Shown here piece by piece: positions 38,651-48,328 of a DNA stretch of 64,000 nt. The notes below the pieces were generated by a model. That model did no database searches. It had not been told where the DNA came from and worked only from the letters and a program-made list of their open reading frames with translations. The DNA comes from Opitutaceae bacterium (GTDB taxonomy: Bacteria; Verrucomicrobiota; Verrucomicrobiia; Opitutales; Opitutaceae). Position numbers and translations under genes: made by a program. Each line of letters begins with the position of its first letter. Position 1 is the stretch's first letter. The DNA lies in the NCBI GenBank assembly GCA_028280945.1, contig JANQKV010000047.1:93291-157290 (forward strand). Reading direction: 5' to 3'.

Positions 38651-41356
38651 TCAGTCGCAACGCAAGCAGATGATGGGGTCAACCCGCACCGCACGAATGG
38701 CGGGGATGAGGCTCGCTACTGCAGTAACGGCCAGCAACACCACGGCGACCCCGCCGTAGACTGCCAACTCGAAGGTCGAAGTCTGATACAACCGATCCTC
38801 GATGAGCTTCATCAGGAAAACCGCTCCCCCCAAGGCCAACATCAACCCCCAGGCCGCGATTCGTATTCCCTGGCCGAATACCAGGTTGAGGATGGTGCCC
38901 CGGCTCGCCCCGAGAGCGGTTCGGATACCCAACTCCTTCCGCCGCAGTGCCGCAGAGTAGGACAATACTCCGTAGACCCCGATCGCCGACAGCACCAAGG
39001 CCAAGCCGCCAAACGCCATCAGAAACCGCATCAGCGAAGTTCGATCCGCCAAAGTCTCATCAATCTCCTGGGTCACCAACTCCAGCTCCGTCGAGGGCAC
39101 CGTAGCACGCACCTCCGACATTGCCTGCCTCACCTCGGCGCGAAATGCCTCCATGTTAAAATCACGCCGCGCGGACACGCGCATGACAAAATGCTGCGCC
39201 TGCACTTGGAATGCTCCCGCATTAAGGTAAATCCGGCCATCCCCGCTCTCCAAGGCATCGTCCAGGCGACTTTCACGCACCGTCCCAACCACGCCGATAA
39301 TCGTAATCCAAGTGGCATCGGTGCGAGCCGCATAGGGTCCATCCAACTGGTGAGTCAGCCGCCGGCCGATGGGGTTTTCTCCGGCGAAGACTCGCTCCGC
39401 CGCTTGCCGATCGATCACGGCAACAGGTGGGGCTTCGAACAACATGTCCTCCGGGGTGAATGCCCGGCCGGCCAACAAGGGGATACCCATGGTCTCAAAA
39501 AACGGTCCCTGGGTAAGACTGAAACGGATGGAAGGGTGCGGACTTTCCTCCGTGTAATGCTGGCCTTCGACGTGGAAATCACGGGGACCGCCAAACTCAC
39601 CCACAAACGGTACAGTGGAGCTTAGGGCCGCGGATGAGACATCGGGCAATTGATTAAATCGCTCGAGCAGACGCGCACCGTAGTCGAGTTGCTCGCGCGG
39701 TTCACTGGCATTGGGCAGTTCGAGGGCTGCGCCGACGAGATTGTCGGTCCGAAATCCGATCTCATTTTGCAGGATCTCATGCAAACTGCGGATCAACAGG
39801 CCCGTTCCAATCAGCAGGATTCCGGTCAGCGCCACCTGGCCGATGGCAAGACCACGGCGGGTTCGTGATCCGCGGCGATCCGCCGACATGGACTGGCCGC
39901 CTTCCCGAATCAAACGCATCAAATCCCGTTGCCAGAAGACCACCAAGGGAATGAGCCCGATCACCAGGCCGGCCAACGCCGCCAAACCAAAATTGTAGGC
40001 CACCACCATGGCATCCACCGACCAGGAATCGATGCGCGGAAACAAGTAGAGCTCGTAGTGCTTGATCAACTCCACTCCACCGATCCCCGCGCCCAAACCC
40101 AGCACACCGCCGATCAGTCCGTAAACCAGTCCCTCGGTCGCCAACATTCGCGCAATCCGAGCGATGGAAGCTCCCAACGAAAGCCGCAGGGCGATTTCCC
40201 GCAGCCGGGCCGTCGTGCGCACGAACACAATGTTGAGGACGTTCACACAACCAATGATGAAGACCAGCGCGACACTCGCCTGCAGCAGATACAAAACCGC
40301 CTTTGCGTTGCGCGTGCGGTATTCATGGTAGTCGCGCACGACCATGCGCAAACCCACCCGATCTATATAGTTGCGACGGCCCGGTCGTTCCTCGTAGAGC
40401 GCCGCATCCACCACATCGAGTTGCGCCTGCGCCTGCTCCACCGTGTAGCCCGGCTTGAGCCGCGCCACTGCCGCCAGCCGATTGTTGTTCCAGGCCTGCA
40501 GGGATGTCTCAAACGCCGAAATCACGTGCGGCCGCCACAGACTGACCTCCGGACTCAAAAAATAGAACCCTTCGGGCATGACCCCGATCACTTCGAAGGT
40601 CATGCCTTCTATTTCGACGTTCCGTCCCACCACGTCCGGGTCGCCGCGAAACGCACTGGCCCACAGCCAATGGCTCAGGATCACAACATCGGTCCTGCCC
40701 TCCTGATCCTCGCCGGGCTCGAATACCCGGCCCAAGGCCGGCGGCACTCCCAAGGTCGAGAAAAACGTGGCATTCACCCGGCCAGTCAGCGCCCGAAATG
40801 CCTGTCCGTCGAAAAACAGATTGTCGCCCCCACCCCGGTAAAGGCCGACGCTTTCAAAGGCGTCAATCCCCTCCCGCTCCATCGCCTTGCGCACCGAGAT
40901 TACCGACAGGCTTCCGTCTCCCGACTGCTTCGTTCGAATCTCACCCAATCGCACCAATCGCTCGGCCTCCGGATAGGGATAGGGCCGAAACATCACATTG
41001 CTCAACATGCTGAACACCGCTGTGTTCACCCCAAGGCAAAGTCCGAGCGTCACCAGGATGATCGCTGCATAGGCCCACTCCTTGCGCATCTGCCTTACCG
41101 CCAGTTTCACATTCTCGACAAGCTCATGCCACCGTCGCCAGCCCCACGCCTCGCGACACTCCTCTTCAAACCGATCCCGGGCACCAAGTTCACGCTGGGC
41201 CTCCCGCCGGGCTTCCGTCTCGGTTCGCCCCGATGCGATCAGCTCCTCGGTCCGCTCTTCCAGATGGAATTCCATTTCCGCGCGCAATTCGCGCTGTCGA
41301 TCTCCGCGACGCCCCAGCGACTTGACGGCGTAGACGAACTGCAGCCACCAACGCAT
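38651..41356 (-). CDS. ABC transporter permease, ADOP (MacB/FtsX-type) family
   Basis: N-terminal MEFHLEERTEELIASGRTETEARREAQRELG; two FtsX blocks; LSYSAALRRKELGIRTALGASRGTILNLV. Confidence 0.93.
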   Translation of the reverse strand: MRWWLQFVYAVKSLGRRGDRQRELRAEMEFHLEERTEELIASGRTETEARREAQRELGARDRFEEECREAWGWRRWHELVENVKLAVRQMRKEWAYAAIILVTLGLCLGVNTAVFSMLSNVMFRPYPYPEAERLVRLGEIRTKQSGDGSLSVISVRKAMEREGIDAFESVGLYRGGGDNLFFDGQAFRALTGRVNATFFSTLGVPPALGRVFEPGEDQEGRTDVVILSHWLWASAFRGDPDVVGRNVEIEGMTFEVIGVMPEGFYFLSPEVSLWRPHVISAFETSLQAWNNNRLAAVARLKPGYTVEQAQAQLDVVDAALYEERPGRRNYIDRVGLRMVVRDYHEYRTRNAKAVLYLLQASVALVFIIGCVNVLNIVFVRTTARLREIALRLSLGASIARIARMLATEGLVYGLIGGVLGLGAGIGGVELIKHYELYLFPRIDSWSVDAMVVAYNFGLAALAGLVIGLIPLVVFWQRDLMRLIREGGQSMSADRRGSRTRRGLAIGQVALTGILLIGTGLLIRSLHEILQNEIGFRTDNLVGAALELPNASEPREQLDYGARLLERFNQLPDVSSAALSSTVPFVGEFGGPRDFHVEGQHYTEESPHPSIRFSLTQGPFFETMGIPLLAGRAFTPEDMLFEAPPVAVIDRQAAERVFAGENPIGRRLTHQLDGPYAARTDATWITIIGVVGTVRESRLDDALESGDGRIYLNAGAFQVQAQHFVMRVSARRDFNMEAFRAEVRQAMSEVRATVPSTELELVTQEIDETLADRTSLMRFLMAFGGLALVLSAIGVYGVLSYSAALRRKELGIRTALGASRGTILNLVFGQGIRIAAWGLMLALGGAVFLMKLIEDRLYQTSTFELAVYGGVAVVLLAVTAVASLIPAIRAVRVDPIICLRCD

Positions 41357-41357
41357 G

Positions 41358-41717
41358 TCAGCCCTTTCCCGTCGCCCCGGCGTTGCGGCTGTGCCGAATG
41401 ACATGATTTACGGCCCCGGCAAACCGTTCCCAACTCTCCACCTCCGCCTCCATCCTTTTGCGGCCCGCCGCGGTGAGGGCATAGATCTTCGCCTCACGAC
41501 CCGTCTCGGTGCGTCCCCAGGAAGCCCGCACATATCCGCCGGCTTCCAGGCGGTGCAGCGCCGGATAAAGTGAACCCTGGCCAATCTTCAAGACCTCCTC
41601 GGATACCACCAAAATGCGTTTGGCGATGTCGTAGCCATGTCGGCCACCGTTGCGCAATACCTGCAGAATAAGCAAATCCAAGGTGCCCTGGAGCAGATCG
41701 GGTTGCTTTTTCTTCAT
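41358..41717 (-). CDS. PadR-family transcriptional regulator
   Basis: QGTLDLLILQVLRNGGRHGYDIAKRI...GQGSLYPALHRLEAGGYVRASWG; upstream of ADOP permease. Confidence 0.95.
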   Translation of the reverse strand: MKKKQPDLLQGTLDLLILQVLRNGGRHGYDIAKRILVVSEEVLKIGQGSLYPALHRLEAGGYVRASWGRTETGREAKIYALTAAGRKRMEAEVESWERFAGAVNHVIRHSRNAGATGKG

Positions 41718-41751
41718 CGGGCCGGAGAGACGAGACCGTAAATCATCAGCA

Positions 41752-41792
41752 TACCTCTACCTTCGACATATAATATGTCGAAGGTAAAGGTA
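41752..41792. promoter_or_regulatory. 41-bp inverted repeat, probable PadR operator
   Basis: TACCTCTACCTTCGACATAT-A-ATATGTCGAAGGTAAAGGTA: 20-bp arms, one mismatch, 1-nt centre; upstream of padR. Confidence 0.8.
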
Positions 41793-41871
41793 TTAATGCA
41801 TCAGCCCTATAATTCGGCGATCGTCCGAAATCGCATTCGACGGTCAATCCCACCAACCGCAGGATCGCCGC

Positions 41872-42267
41872 ATGAGCCAATGCATCGGTGCCCTGACCCT
41901 GGTTGTGCCGGACTACGACCAAGCGATCACGTTCTACACGCAGTCGCTGGGTTTTGCGCTGGTCGAAGACTCAGACCTGGGAGACGGCAAGCGGTGGGTC
42001 TTGGTCGCTCCGCCGGGTTCGACCGAGACTCGATTGTTGTTGGCGAAAGCCGTCTCACCCGACCAACGAGCCGCGGTCGGCAATCAAACCGGAGGACGTG
42101 TCTTTTTGTTTCTGCACACTGACAACTTTGCCCGCGACCACGCCAACTACACGTCGCGCGGCGTGACGTTTCTGGAATCTCCCCGCCGCGAACCCTACGG
42201 CACCGTCGCCGTATTTGTGGACCCGTTCGGTAACAAGTGGGACCTGCTTCAACCGGCCGTTGGCTGA
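41872..42267 (+). CDS. VOC-family (glyoxalase/bleomycin-resistance-like) protein
   Basis: IGALTLVVPDYDQAITFYTQSLGFALVED...GTVAVFVDPFGNKWDLLQP. Confidence 0.93.
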   Translation: MSQCIGALTLVVPDYDQAITFYTQSLGFALVEDSDLGDGKRWVLVAPPGSTETRLLLAKAVSPDQRAAVGNQTGGRVFLFLHTDNFARDHANYTSRGVTFLESPRREPYGTVAVFVDPFGNKWDLLQPAVG

Positions 42268-43379
42268 GCCTTCGTTCGACGCGCCCGAATCGCCAAGCCC
42301 AACGCGAACAAACCCACAGTCACGCACCCCGCGATGACCCGAAACATCAACGGGTACCCCTGCACTTCGGCCAGCCAACCCATGGTCAGGGCCCCTGCCA
42401 TCATGCCAGCCATCCGCACCGACATCATGAGGCTCGTTGCCATACCCAGGCGGGGTTTCCCCATCAGGGCGGTCATGAACAGCAGCGTCCCCACCTCCCG
42501 ACCGGCCCAGCCAAACCCGTGAAACAAATGGGCAACCCACAACCAGTTCGGATCACTGATGAACGACGTGACCAGCATCCGCAGCATCTGCGCCACAAAT
42601 CCCAGCACCAGTATCCGCGCCGCTCCAATCCGATCCGCCAGCCGGCCCATGTAACCCAAGGACAGGAGCGCAATCACCCCGGTCATGCCGGACAGGATGC
42701 CGACCCATTCCATTGAAGCACCGAGCTCGCGGGCGTAGGTGTTGAAGAAGCCGTGAATGCCCGGCTCGGACATGCACGCCAGAAAGTGAGCGACCAGAAA
42801 CAACCCGAGGGCCGGTTTGTTCAGCGGTGATTCCGGCTCGCCATCTGCCGCGGTCGAGCCAGTCGGATCGCGAAGCGCCCAAACGAAATACAAAGAAACC
42901 GGCAAATACGCCATGGCCACCAAAGCCATCGTGGAAATCCCCGCGAACAAAAGCGGCATGATCGATGCCGCCCAGATGAAACCAATGGAACCAAAACGAC
43001 GGTAGCCGCCAAACCCACTGCCCGGCCTGAGTGGATCCAGGTTCGCCAGGGCCAGGGCCGGCATGAGCCCCATGATCCCTGTGAAGAAAATCCCCCGCAG
43101 GAGACCATAGACCACGAAATCCCCAAAATCTTCCGCGCGCGCGAACCAACCAAAGACGAACACCATGCCCACCGTGGCAATCGCCAGGCAGACCTTAAAA
43201 CGCCGCGTATGGTCCGCGACTCGACCCCACAACAATGCAGTGATCATCATGAGACCGCTCTCCATTGCCATGATCAGGCCGATCTGTGCTTCCGACAGAC
43301 CTTGATTCTTCATGTGAACCGACTCAAACGCCCCGAGAATCCCGGTGGCACCGACCTGAATCAGCGAAGCCGCCCGCAT
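42249..43379 (-). CDS. MFS transporter
   Basis: About 12 hydrophobic segments; WGRVADHTRRFKVCLAI motif between TM2 and TM3. Confidence 0.85.
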   Translation of the reverse strand: MRAASLIQVGATGILGAFESVHMKNQGLSEAQIGLIMAMESGLMMITALLWGRVADHTRRFKVCLAIATVGMVFVFGWFARAEDFGDFVVYGLLRGIFFTGIMGLMPALALANLDPLRPGSGFGGYRRFGSIGFIWAASIMPLLFAGISTMALVAMAYLPVSLYFVWALRDPTGSTAADGEPESPLNKPALGLFLVAHFLACMSEPGIHGFFNTYARELGASMEWVGILSGMTGVIALLSLGYMGRLADRIGAARILVLGFVAQMLRMLVTSFISDPNWLWVAHLFHGFGWAGREVGTLLFMTALMGKPRLGMATSLMMSVRMAGMMAGALTMGWLAEVQGYPLMFRVIAGCVTVGLFALGLAIRARRTKAQPTAG

Positions 43380-43618
43380 GCGAGCGAGCACGGTCAAGAG
43401 AGACTGCCTCCCGCCGGAAAGAAATCGGGTAAAGGAGAACCGGGGACGGACATTGCCCCACTGTCTCCGGAGCGAGCCCGTCGTGCAAACGTTGAAACCC
43501 CATCAAAGATTTTTCGGAAAGTGCCCCCGCGCTTCATTCCACCCAGGCCCCGTCACGAGAGCAGCATCAAGGAACCCGTCCCCCGGACTCGGGTCTGGAA
43601 TCCCTTCCGCTTCGTTCC

Positions 43619-45523
43619 GTGACCCACCTTCTCCATACCTTGGTTTTTCTCCGGCCCCGTGGCCGGTGGAATCCCGCGATTCGATCCGCCCTTTTCCTCA
43701 CCGTGGCCGCGACCGGTCTGCCTGCGCAATCGCTGGAGGATTACATCGACTTCAGTACCGACAATCTGCCGGGGCGGCTGTTCATTCCCACGCCGGAGTC
43801 CCGGTCAGCAGAACAAGTGCCGCTGATCATCGCACTTCACGGTGGCGGTGCGATCGGCAACAACAACATCGGCAACATCTGGGATTTCGACAGCCTGCTG
43901 GCCATCGCAAAGACTCGCGGAGCCTTCATTTACGCCCCTCAAGCCACATCTGCATTTTGGCACGCCAACAGTCGACCGGCCGCCATCATGGACCAGGTGG
44001 ATCGTCTCATTGCTGAGTTCCGCATCGACCCGCGTCGCGTCATCGTGACCGGTTTTTCGATGGGAGGAGGCGGGGCGTGGCACCTGGGCAGTGTTTACGC
44101 GGAACGCATTGCCGGGGTGCTCCCCATATGCGGAATCACCCCGGGGGCAGACTACGCGGCTTCAGCTCTGGCGGGAAAACCCGTCTGGGCTTTTCACGCA
44201 CGCAATGACACTGTCGTTTCGGTCAACCGATCCCGCGATCGCATCGACGAGCTGCTGGCCCTCGCCGCCCGGCCCGACCTTTCGCCGCCCACCTCGGGAA
44301 ACTTCGAATTTGCGGACGCCGACCTCTCCCTGTCCTACACGGAATGGGAAACCGGAGGACACTTCATCTGGGATCGCGTATACGAAGATCCCCGCGTGGC
44401 CGATTGGATTTTCGATCAGGCGCTCGCCGGCACGCCTCCCGCCCTTAAAATCATGGCTCATCCCCAAAGCAGGACGCTGGCAGCGGGCCAGCGCCTCGAG
44501 CTTTCCACAACCGTGACGGAAGGCGTAACCGCCACCTACCAATGGACCAAGGATGGCCAACCCATTGCGCTGGCAACGGCAGCCAACCTGGTGATTGAAT
44601 CAATTGAACCCAACGATGCCGGTCTCTACCGTGTCCAGGTCGCAACGAACACTACCCCGCTGGTCAGCCGCCCCGCCAAGGTCGCCGTGGAGTCATCGCG
44701 ACCCGGCTTTGTCAGCAACCTCTCCGTTCGCGCCGCGCTCAAGGCCGCCACGGGACCGTTGATTGTAGGTTTTGTGGCGCAAGGCGAGCCTCACCCCCAA
44801 CTGGTGCGGGCGGTTGGCCCGTCACTCGGCGGCTTTGGAGTCGTTGACGCACTTCCCGACCCGCAAGTTGAACTTCACACCTTGGAGGGCGGACCCGATT
44901 CCCTGCTGGCGGAAAACCAGGACTGGTCGGGCAGTTCCGAGGTCATTGACCTGTCGGCGACTGCCGGTGCCTTCCCGCTCACCGATACCTCCAGCGCCGA
45001 TGCCGCTTTGGTCTGGCACGGAACCGGCGTGGTCACCGCACACATCACGGACCGTTCCGCCGAATCGGGCACGGTATTGGTTGAACTCTACGCTCCCTCC
45101 CGCGGGGTGGACAACCCGCTGGTAAACGTTTCCGCCCGGCATCGGATGAGCTCCCCCGAAGAAGTCTTGATCGCCGGATTCGTGATCGAAGGAACCGTTC
45201 CGCAACCGGTATTAGTCCGCGCGGTGGGACAAGGGCTTGTTCGCGCCGGCGTAGCCAACCCGATGCCGGACCCGCACCTTCGGCTCTTCCTGAACCACGA
45301 AGGTGACAACATTCTCTTTGCCGAGAACACGGTGTGGACCACCGAAGCCAACGCGGAACACATGGCTGGTGCGGTTCCGGGGGCCTTTCCCTTGGAAGCC
45401 GGCGGTGACGGGGCCGCCCTCCTGCTGAGATTACCCGCCGGAGTCTACACCCTGCACGCCTCGAGCATGAGCGGAGCAACGGGTGATGTCCTGGTCGAAG
45501 TCTATTCGGGCGCGGATATCTGA
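43619..45523 (+). CDS. Secreted alpha/beta-hydrolase (esterase/depolymerase-like) with Ig-like domain and two tandem C-terminal repeat domains
   Basis: VTGFSMGGGGAWHLG nucleophile elbow, LIIALHGGG; Ig YQWTKDGQPI...NDAGLYRVQV; repeated LVRAVGPSL/LVRAVGQGL units; GTG start. Confidence 0.75.
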   Translation: MTHLLHTLVFLRPRGRWNPAIRSALFLTVAATGLPAQSLEDYIDFSTDNLPGRLFIPTPESRSAEQVPLIIALHGGGAIGNNNIGNIWDFDSLLAIAKTRGAFIYAPQATSAFWHANSRPAAIMDQVDRLIAEFRIDPRRVIVTGFSMGGGGAWHLGSVYAERIAGVLPICGITPGADYAASALAGKPVWAFHARNDTVVSVNRSRDRIDELLALAARPDLSPPTSGNFEFADADLSLSYTEWETGGHFIWDRVYEDPRVADWIFDQALAGTPPALKIMAHPQSRTLAAGQRLELSTTVTEGVTATYQWTKDGQPIALATAANLVIESIEPNDAGLYRVQVATNTTPLVSRPAKVAVESSRPGFVSNLSVRAALKAATGPLIVGFVAQGEPHPQLVRAVGPSLGGFGVVDALPDPQVELHTLEGGPDSLLAENQDWSGSSEVIDLSATAGAFPLTDTSSADAALVWHGTGVVTAHITDRSAESGTVLVELYAPSRGVDNPLVNVSARHRMSSPEEVLIAGFVIEGTVPQPVLVRAVGQGLVRAGVANPMPDPHLRLFLNHEGDNILFAENTVWTTEANAEHMAGAVPGAFPLEAGGDGAALLLRLPAGVYTLHASSMSGATGDVLVEVYSGADI

Positions 45524-45575
45524 CTGATCGGACCGCGGATTGCGCGGACTGCTGAAATTGACGTAAGTTGAAAAC

Positions 45576-46997
45576 ATGAAGCCTCGCCCCGACGATGCTG
45601 CCCTGCTCAAAGCCACTCTCGGTCACGCCCTGGATTATCTCTCCGGCTTGCCCGACGGACCGGTTGCTCCCGCCTGCTCGCTCGCCGCGCTTCGAACGCA
45701 ACTGGAAATTCCGTTGCCCGACCAACCCCGGGACCCTCGCGCCGTTATCGACGAACTGGTTCACCACGTCGACGGCGGTCTGGCCGGCAATGCAGGTGGC
45801 CGATTCCATGCCTGGGTGATTGGAGGCAGCGTCCCCGCCGCCTTGGCGGCGGATTGGCTGACCTCGGTCTGGGACCAGAACGCCGGCATGTATGCCGTCG
45901 CACCCGCCGCCGCGGTTGTCGAAGAGGTATGTGGCAAGTGGTTGTTGGATCTCCTTGGGCTGCCTTCGCAGTCCAGCTTCGCCCTGGTCACCGGCTGCCA
46001 GATGGCCCATGTCACCTGCCTCGCCGCCGCCCGCAACCACGTGCTCGGCCGCCAGGGCTGGGACGTGGAACAACGCGGCCTGATGGGCGCGCCGCCCCTC
46101 CGCATTCTCACCGGCGACCAGCGACATGGCACAATCGAGCGCGCCGTCCGCCTCCTGGGCCTGGGGCGCGATTGTATCACGGATATTGATACGGACCAAA
46201 ACGGCCAGCTGCGCGGCCCCGCCCTGGCCGCCGCCCTGAGGGAACAACCGGACGCCCCGACCATCGTGCTGCTGCAGGCTGGCGATCTCAACACCGGTTC
46301 GTTTGATCCTTTCCCGGAGGTGATTCCCATCTCCCACCGGCACAATGCCTGGGTGCACGTTGACGGGGCCTTCGGGTTGTGGGCGGCGGCCAGCGAGACT
46401 TATCGTCACTTCACGACGGGCATGGACCAAGCCGACTCCTGGGCCACGGATGGACACAAATGGTTGAATGTCCCCTACGATTCGGGGTTCGCCTTTGTCG
46501 CCCACCGCCAGCCGCACTACAATTCACTGGCCCATCATGCCGCATATCTCAGCCACTCCAACGAGGCCCGCGATCCCGTCGACTGGAACCCCGAGTATTC
46601 ACGCCGCGCCCGGGGGTTTGCAACCTACGCCGCGATTGCGAGCCTCGGACGCACCGGCATTGCCGACATGGTGGAAGACTGCTGCAGAGCCGCGCGCCAA
46701 CTGGTGATCGAGGCCGGGAAAATCCAAGGAGTCGAAATCCTGCATGCGCCGACGATCAACCAAGGCCTTCTCCGCTTCCTCTGCCCGGCCAGTGGAGCAA
46801 CCCCGGAAGACCATGATCGCCATACCGAGGCGGTTACGGCCATGATCAATGCTTCCGGCGAAGCCCAGTTTGCCTGCACCACTTGGCGGGGCATGCGTGT
46901 CATGCGCGTGTCCGTTTCGGGTTGGGCAACGGACGACAGCGACGTGAACCGGTCCGTGACCGCGATAGCCACCGCGATCAGGTCGATCAAGAGCTAG
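45576..46997 (+). CDS. PLP-dependent decarboxylase (group II type)
   Basis: WVHVDGAFGLWAAAS...DSWATDGHKWLNVPYDSGFAF (PLP lysine). Confidence 0.88.
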   Translation: MKPRPDDAALLKATLGHALDYLSGLPDGPVAPACSLAALRTQLEIPLPDQPRDPRAVIDELVHHVDGGLAGNAGGRFHAWVIGGSVPAALAADWLTSVWDQNAGMYAVAPAAAVVEEVCGKWLLDLLGLPSQSSFALVTGCQMAHVTCLAAARNHVLGRQGWDVEQRGLMGAPPLRILTGDQRHGTIERAVRLLGLGRDCITDIDTDQNGQLRGPALAAALREQPDAPTIVLLQAGDLNTGSFDPFPEVIPISHRHNAWVHVDGAFGLWAAASETYRHFTTGMDQADSWATDGHKWLNVPYDSGFAFVAHRQPHYNSLAHHAAYLSHSNEARDPVDWNPEYSRRARGFATYAAIASLGRTGIADMVEDCCRAARQLVIEAGKIQGVEILHAPTINQGLLRFLCPASGATPEDHDRHTEAVTAMINASGEAQFACTTWRGMRVMRVSVSGWATDDSDVNRSVTAIATAIRSIKS

Positions 46998-47102
46998 CAC
47001 ATCGGCCGCCCGATTTCCCGAACGCGGCCGGGCATTTATCCCCACCGCCACTAAGTGTTTCCCTCTGTTGAAGCTGGCAGTGGCCGGCGAAAACTGGAGA
47101 AT

Positions 47103-48128
47103 ATGAGTGGCACGGTCCCGCCGTTTCCGATTCCCGATGAGGCCCTGATCAACGGGCACACCAAGCTGCGCGTGCTGCTGGATGAACAACGTGCCGACTA
47201 CGGGGGAAACGAGCAAATCGCGGACGGTTGCTGGGGCGTCTTCGCGCTGCCGAAAGTGGACGAAACCCAAAATCTGATCATCAATTCCCTGCTCCGCATC
47301 GCCCCGTTTCCCTTCAAAACCGGCGAGTCCGAGGACGGCCACTGGACAATGCACTACGTGGAGGAGGACCAACGCGCCCAAGTGCGGCACTGGCTGGACG
47401 ATCTGATCCGGGTGCTCGATGGGAGGATGCGCAAGGCCGCTCCCGAGGACCAGGCCCGCATCGCCAAGCTCGCCGACCATCCCATGCCACATCGGGTTGC
47501 CCGTGAGTTGGCCGACCGGGCGGCAACGGGGGAAATCCCGCCGGGATCCATCAATGACCACCGCACGGTGCGCGCCCTGATGGATCGATCGCATCGTCAG
47601 GAGCCGATGTTTCTCGCCGCGCTCCTCATGGTCCTCGAAGCTCACCTTATCGACCTGAAGGTTTTGTTCGATGTGATGATCGCCGAGGACATCGCACTCG
47701 GCAATGAACTCACTCAAGGCAGCCTCTCGCGTGATCCATTCATCCGCAGCCGCCAGAACGCCGCCGCCGGCATCCGCAGTTTTTTGGTCAGCCACAAGAT
47801 CCTGAATCCGCTCGACCAACAAAAACACAGCGCCGGCCAAAACCCTTACATCGAATTGACCGATCTCAGGCGGGACGGTCGCGACTTCATTCTTCGCATC
47901 GACGGCCGCGACCAAACCAGCATGGGTTCACACTTCATTGAGACCATCCATCGGGTCCGTCGCCAAATCTACCGCGGCATCGACCTGCCTGAGATCGGCA
48001 CCAACGCGCCGTGGGTGACTGAGGACAGCGCCTACCCGCTTCGCTTCATCGTCGAGCGCGACGAAACCCGCCGGGAAGTCGCCCCGCTCGTGTGGCTCTA
48101 CATGCTGGAGAGGGCGATGGACGGGTAA
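47103..48128 (+). CDS. Conserved-looking hypothetical protein
   Basis: Long uninterrupted ORF, MSGTVPPFPIPDEALINGHTKLRVLLDEQ...; no family recognised. Confidence 0.55.
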   Translation: MSGTVPPFPIPDEALINGHTKLRVLLDEQRADYGGNEQIADGCWGVFALPKVDETQNLIINSLLRIAPFPFKTGESEDGHWTMHYVEEDQRAQVRHWLDDLIRVLDGRMRKAAPEDQARIAKLADHPMPHRVARELADRAATGEIPPGSINDHRTVRALMDRSHRQEPMFLAALLMVLEAHLIDLKVLFDVMIAEDIALGNELTQGSLSRDPFIRSRQNAAAGIRSFLVSHKILNPLDQQKHSAGQNPYIELTDLRRDGRDFILRIDGRDQTSMGSHFIETIHRVRRQIYRGIDLPEIGTNAPWVTEDSAYPLRFIVERDETRREVAPLVWLYMLERAMDG

Positions 48129-48133
48129 TTCAC

Positions 48134-48168
48134 AAGCAGCCTGGTTTCAGCTTGAGACCGGGCTGCTT
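48134..48168 (+). terminator. Strong hairpin just after the hypothetical gene's stop (terminator-like, no U-tract)
   Basis: AAGCAGCCTGGTTTC-AGCTT-GAGACCGGGCTGCTT: 15-bp stem with two G-U wobbles. Confidence 0.45.
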
Positions 48169-48328
48169 GGTTCCTGGGTCCGCGTGGGTCGACCGTCGGG
48201 GTGTGGCGTCTGGCAACAATTGGGATTCAATTCAAGTTGAGGGTGGCGCCCCACCAAACTTCGGCCGTTATCTCGACATTCACCACCAACCCACGCCACT
48301 CCGGGCTGGGTGAGTCGCTGCCCGCGCC

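Noticed and set aside
39929-41401. 490-aa plus-strand ORF opposite ADOP permease
   Set aside because: Shadow ORF with Q/H/P/R-rich composition.
43395-43540. Cobalamin-riboswitch-like stretch (GAAATCGGGTAAAGGAGAACCGGGGACGGACATTGCCCCACTGTCTCCGGAGCGAGCCCG)
   Set aside because: The P3/GCCACTGT-like part is suggestive, but the second GCCACTG, GGGAAGGC and B12-box (AGTCAGGAGACC) blocks are not convincing. A cmsearch with RF00174 would decide.
45045-46517. 490-aa minus-strand ORF opposite esterase and decarboxylase
   Set aside because: Shadow ORF spanning two well-supported plus-strand genes.
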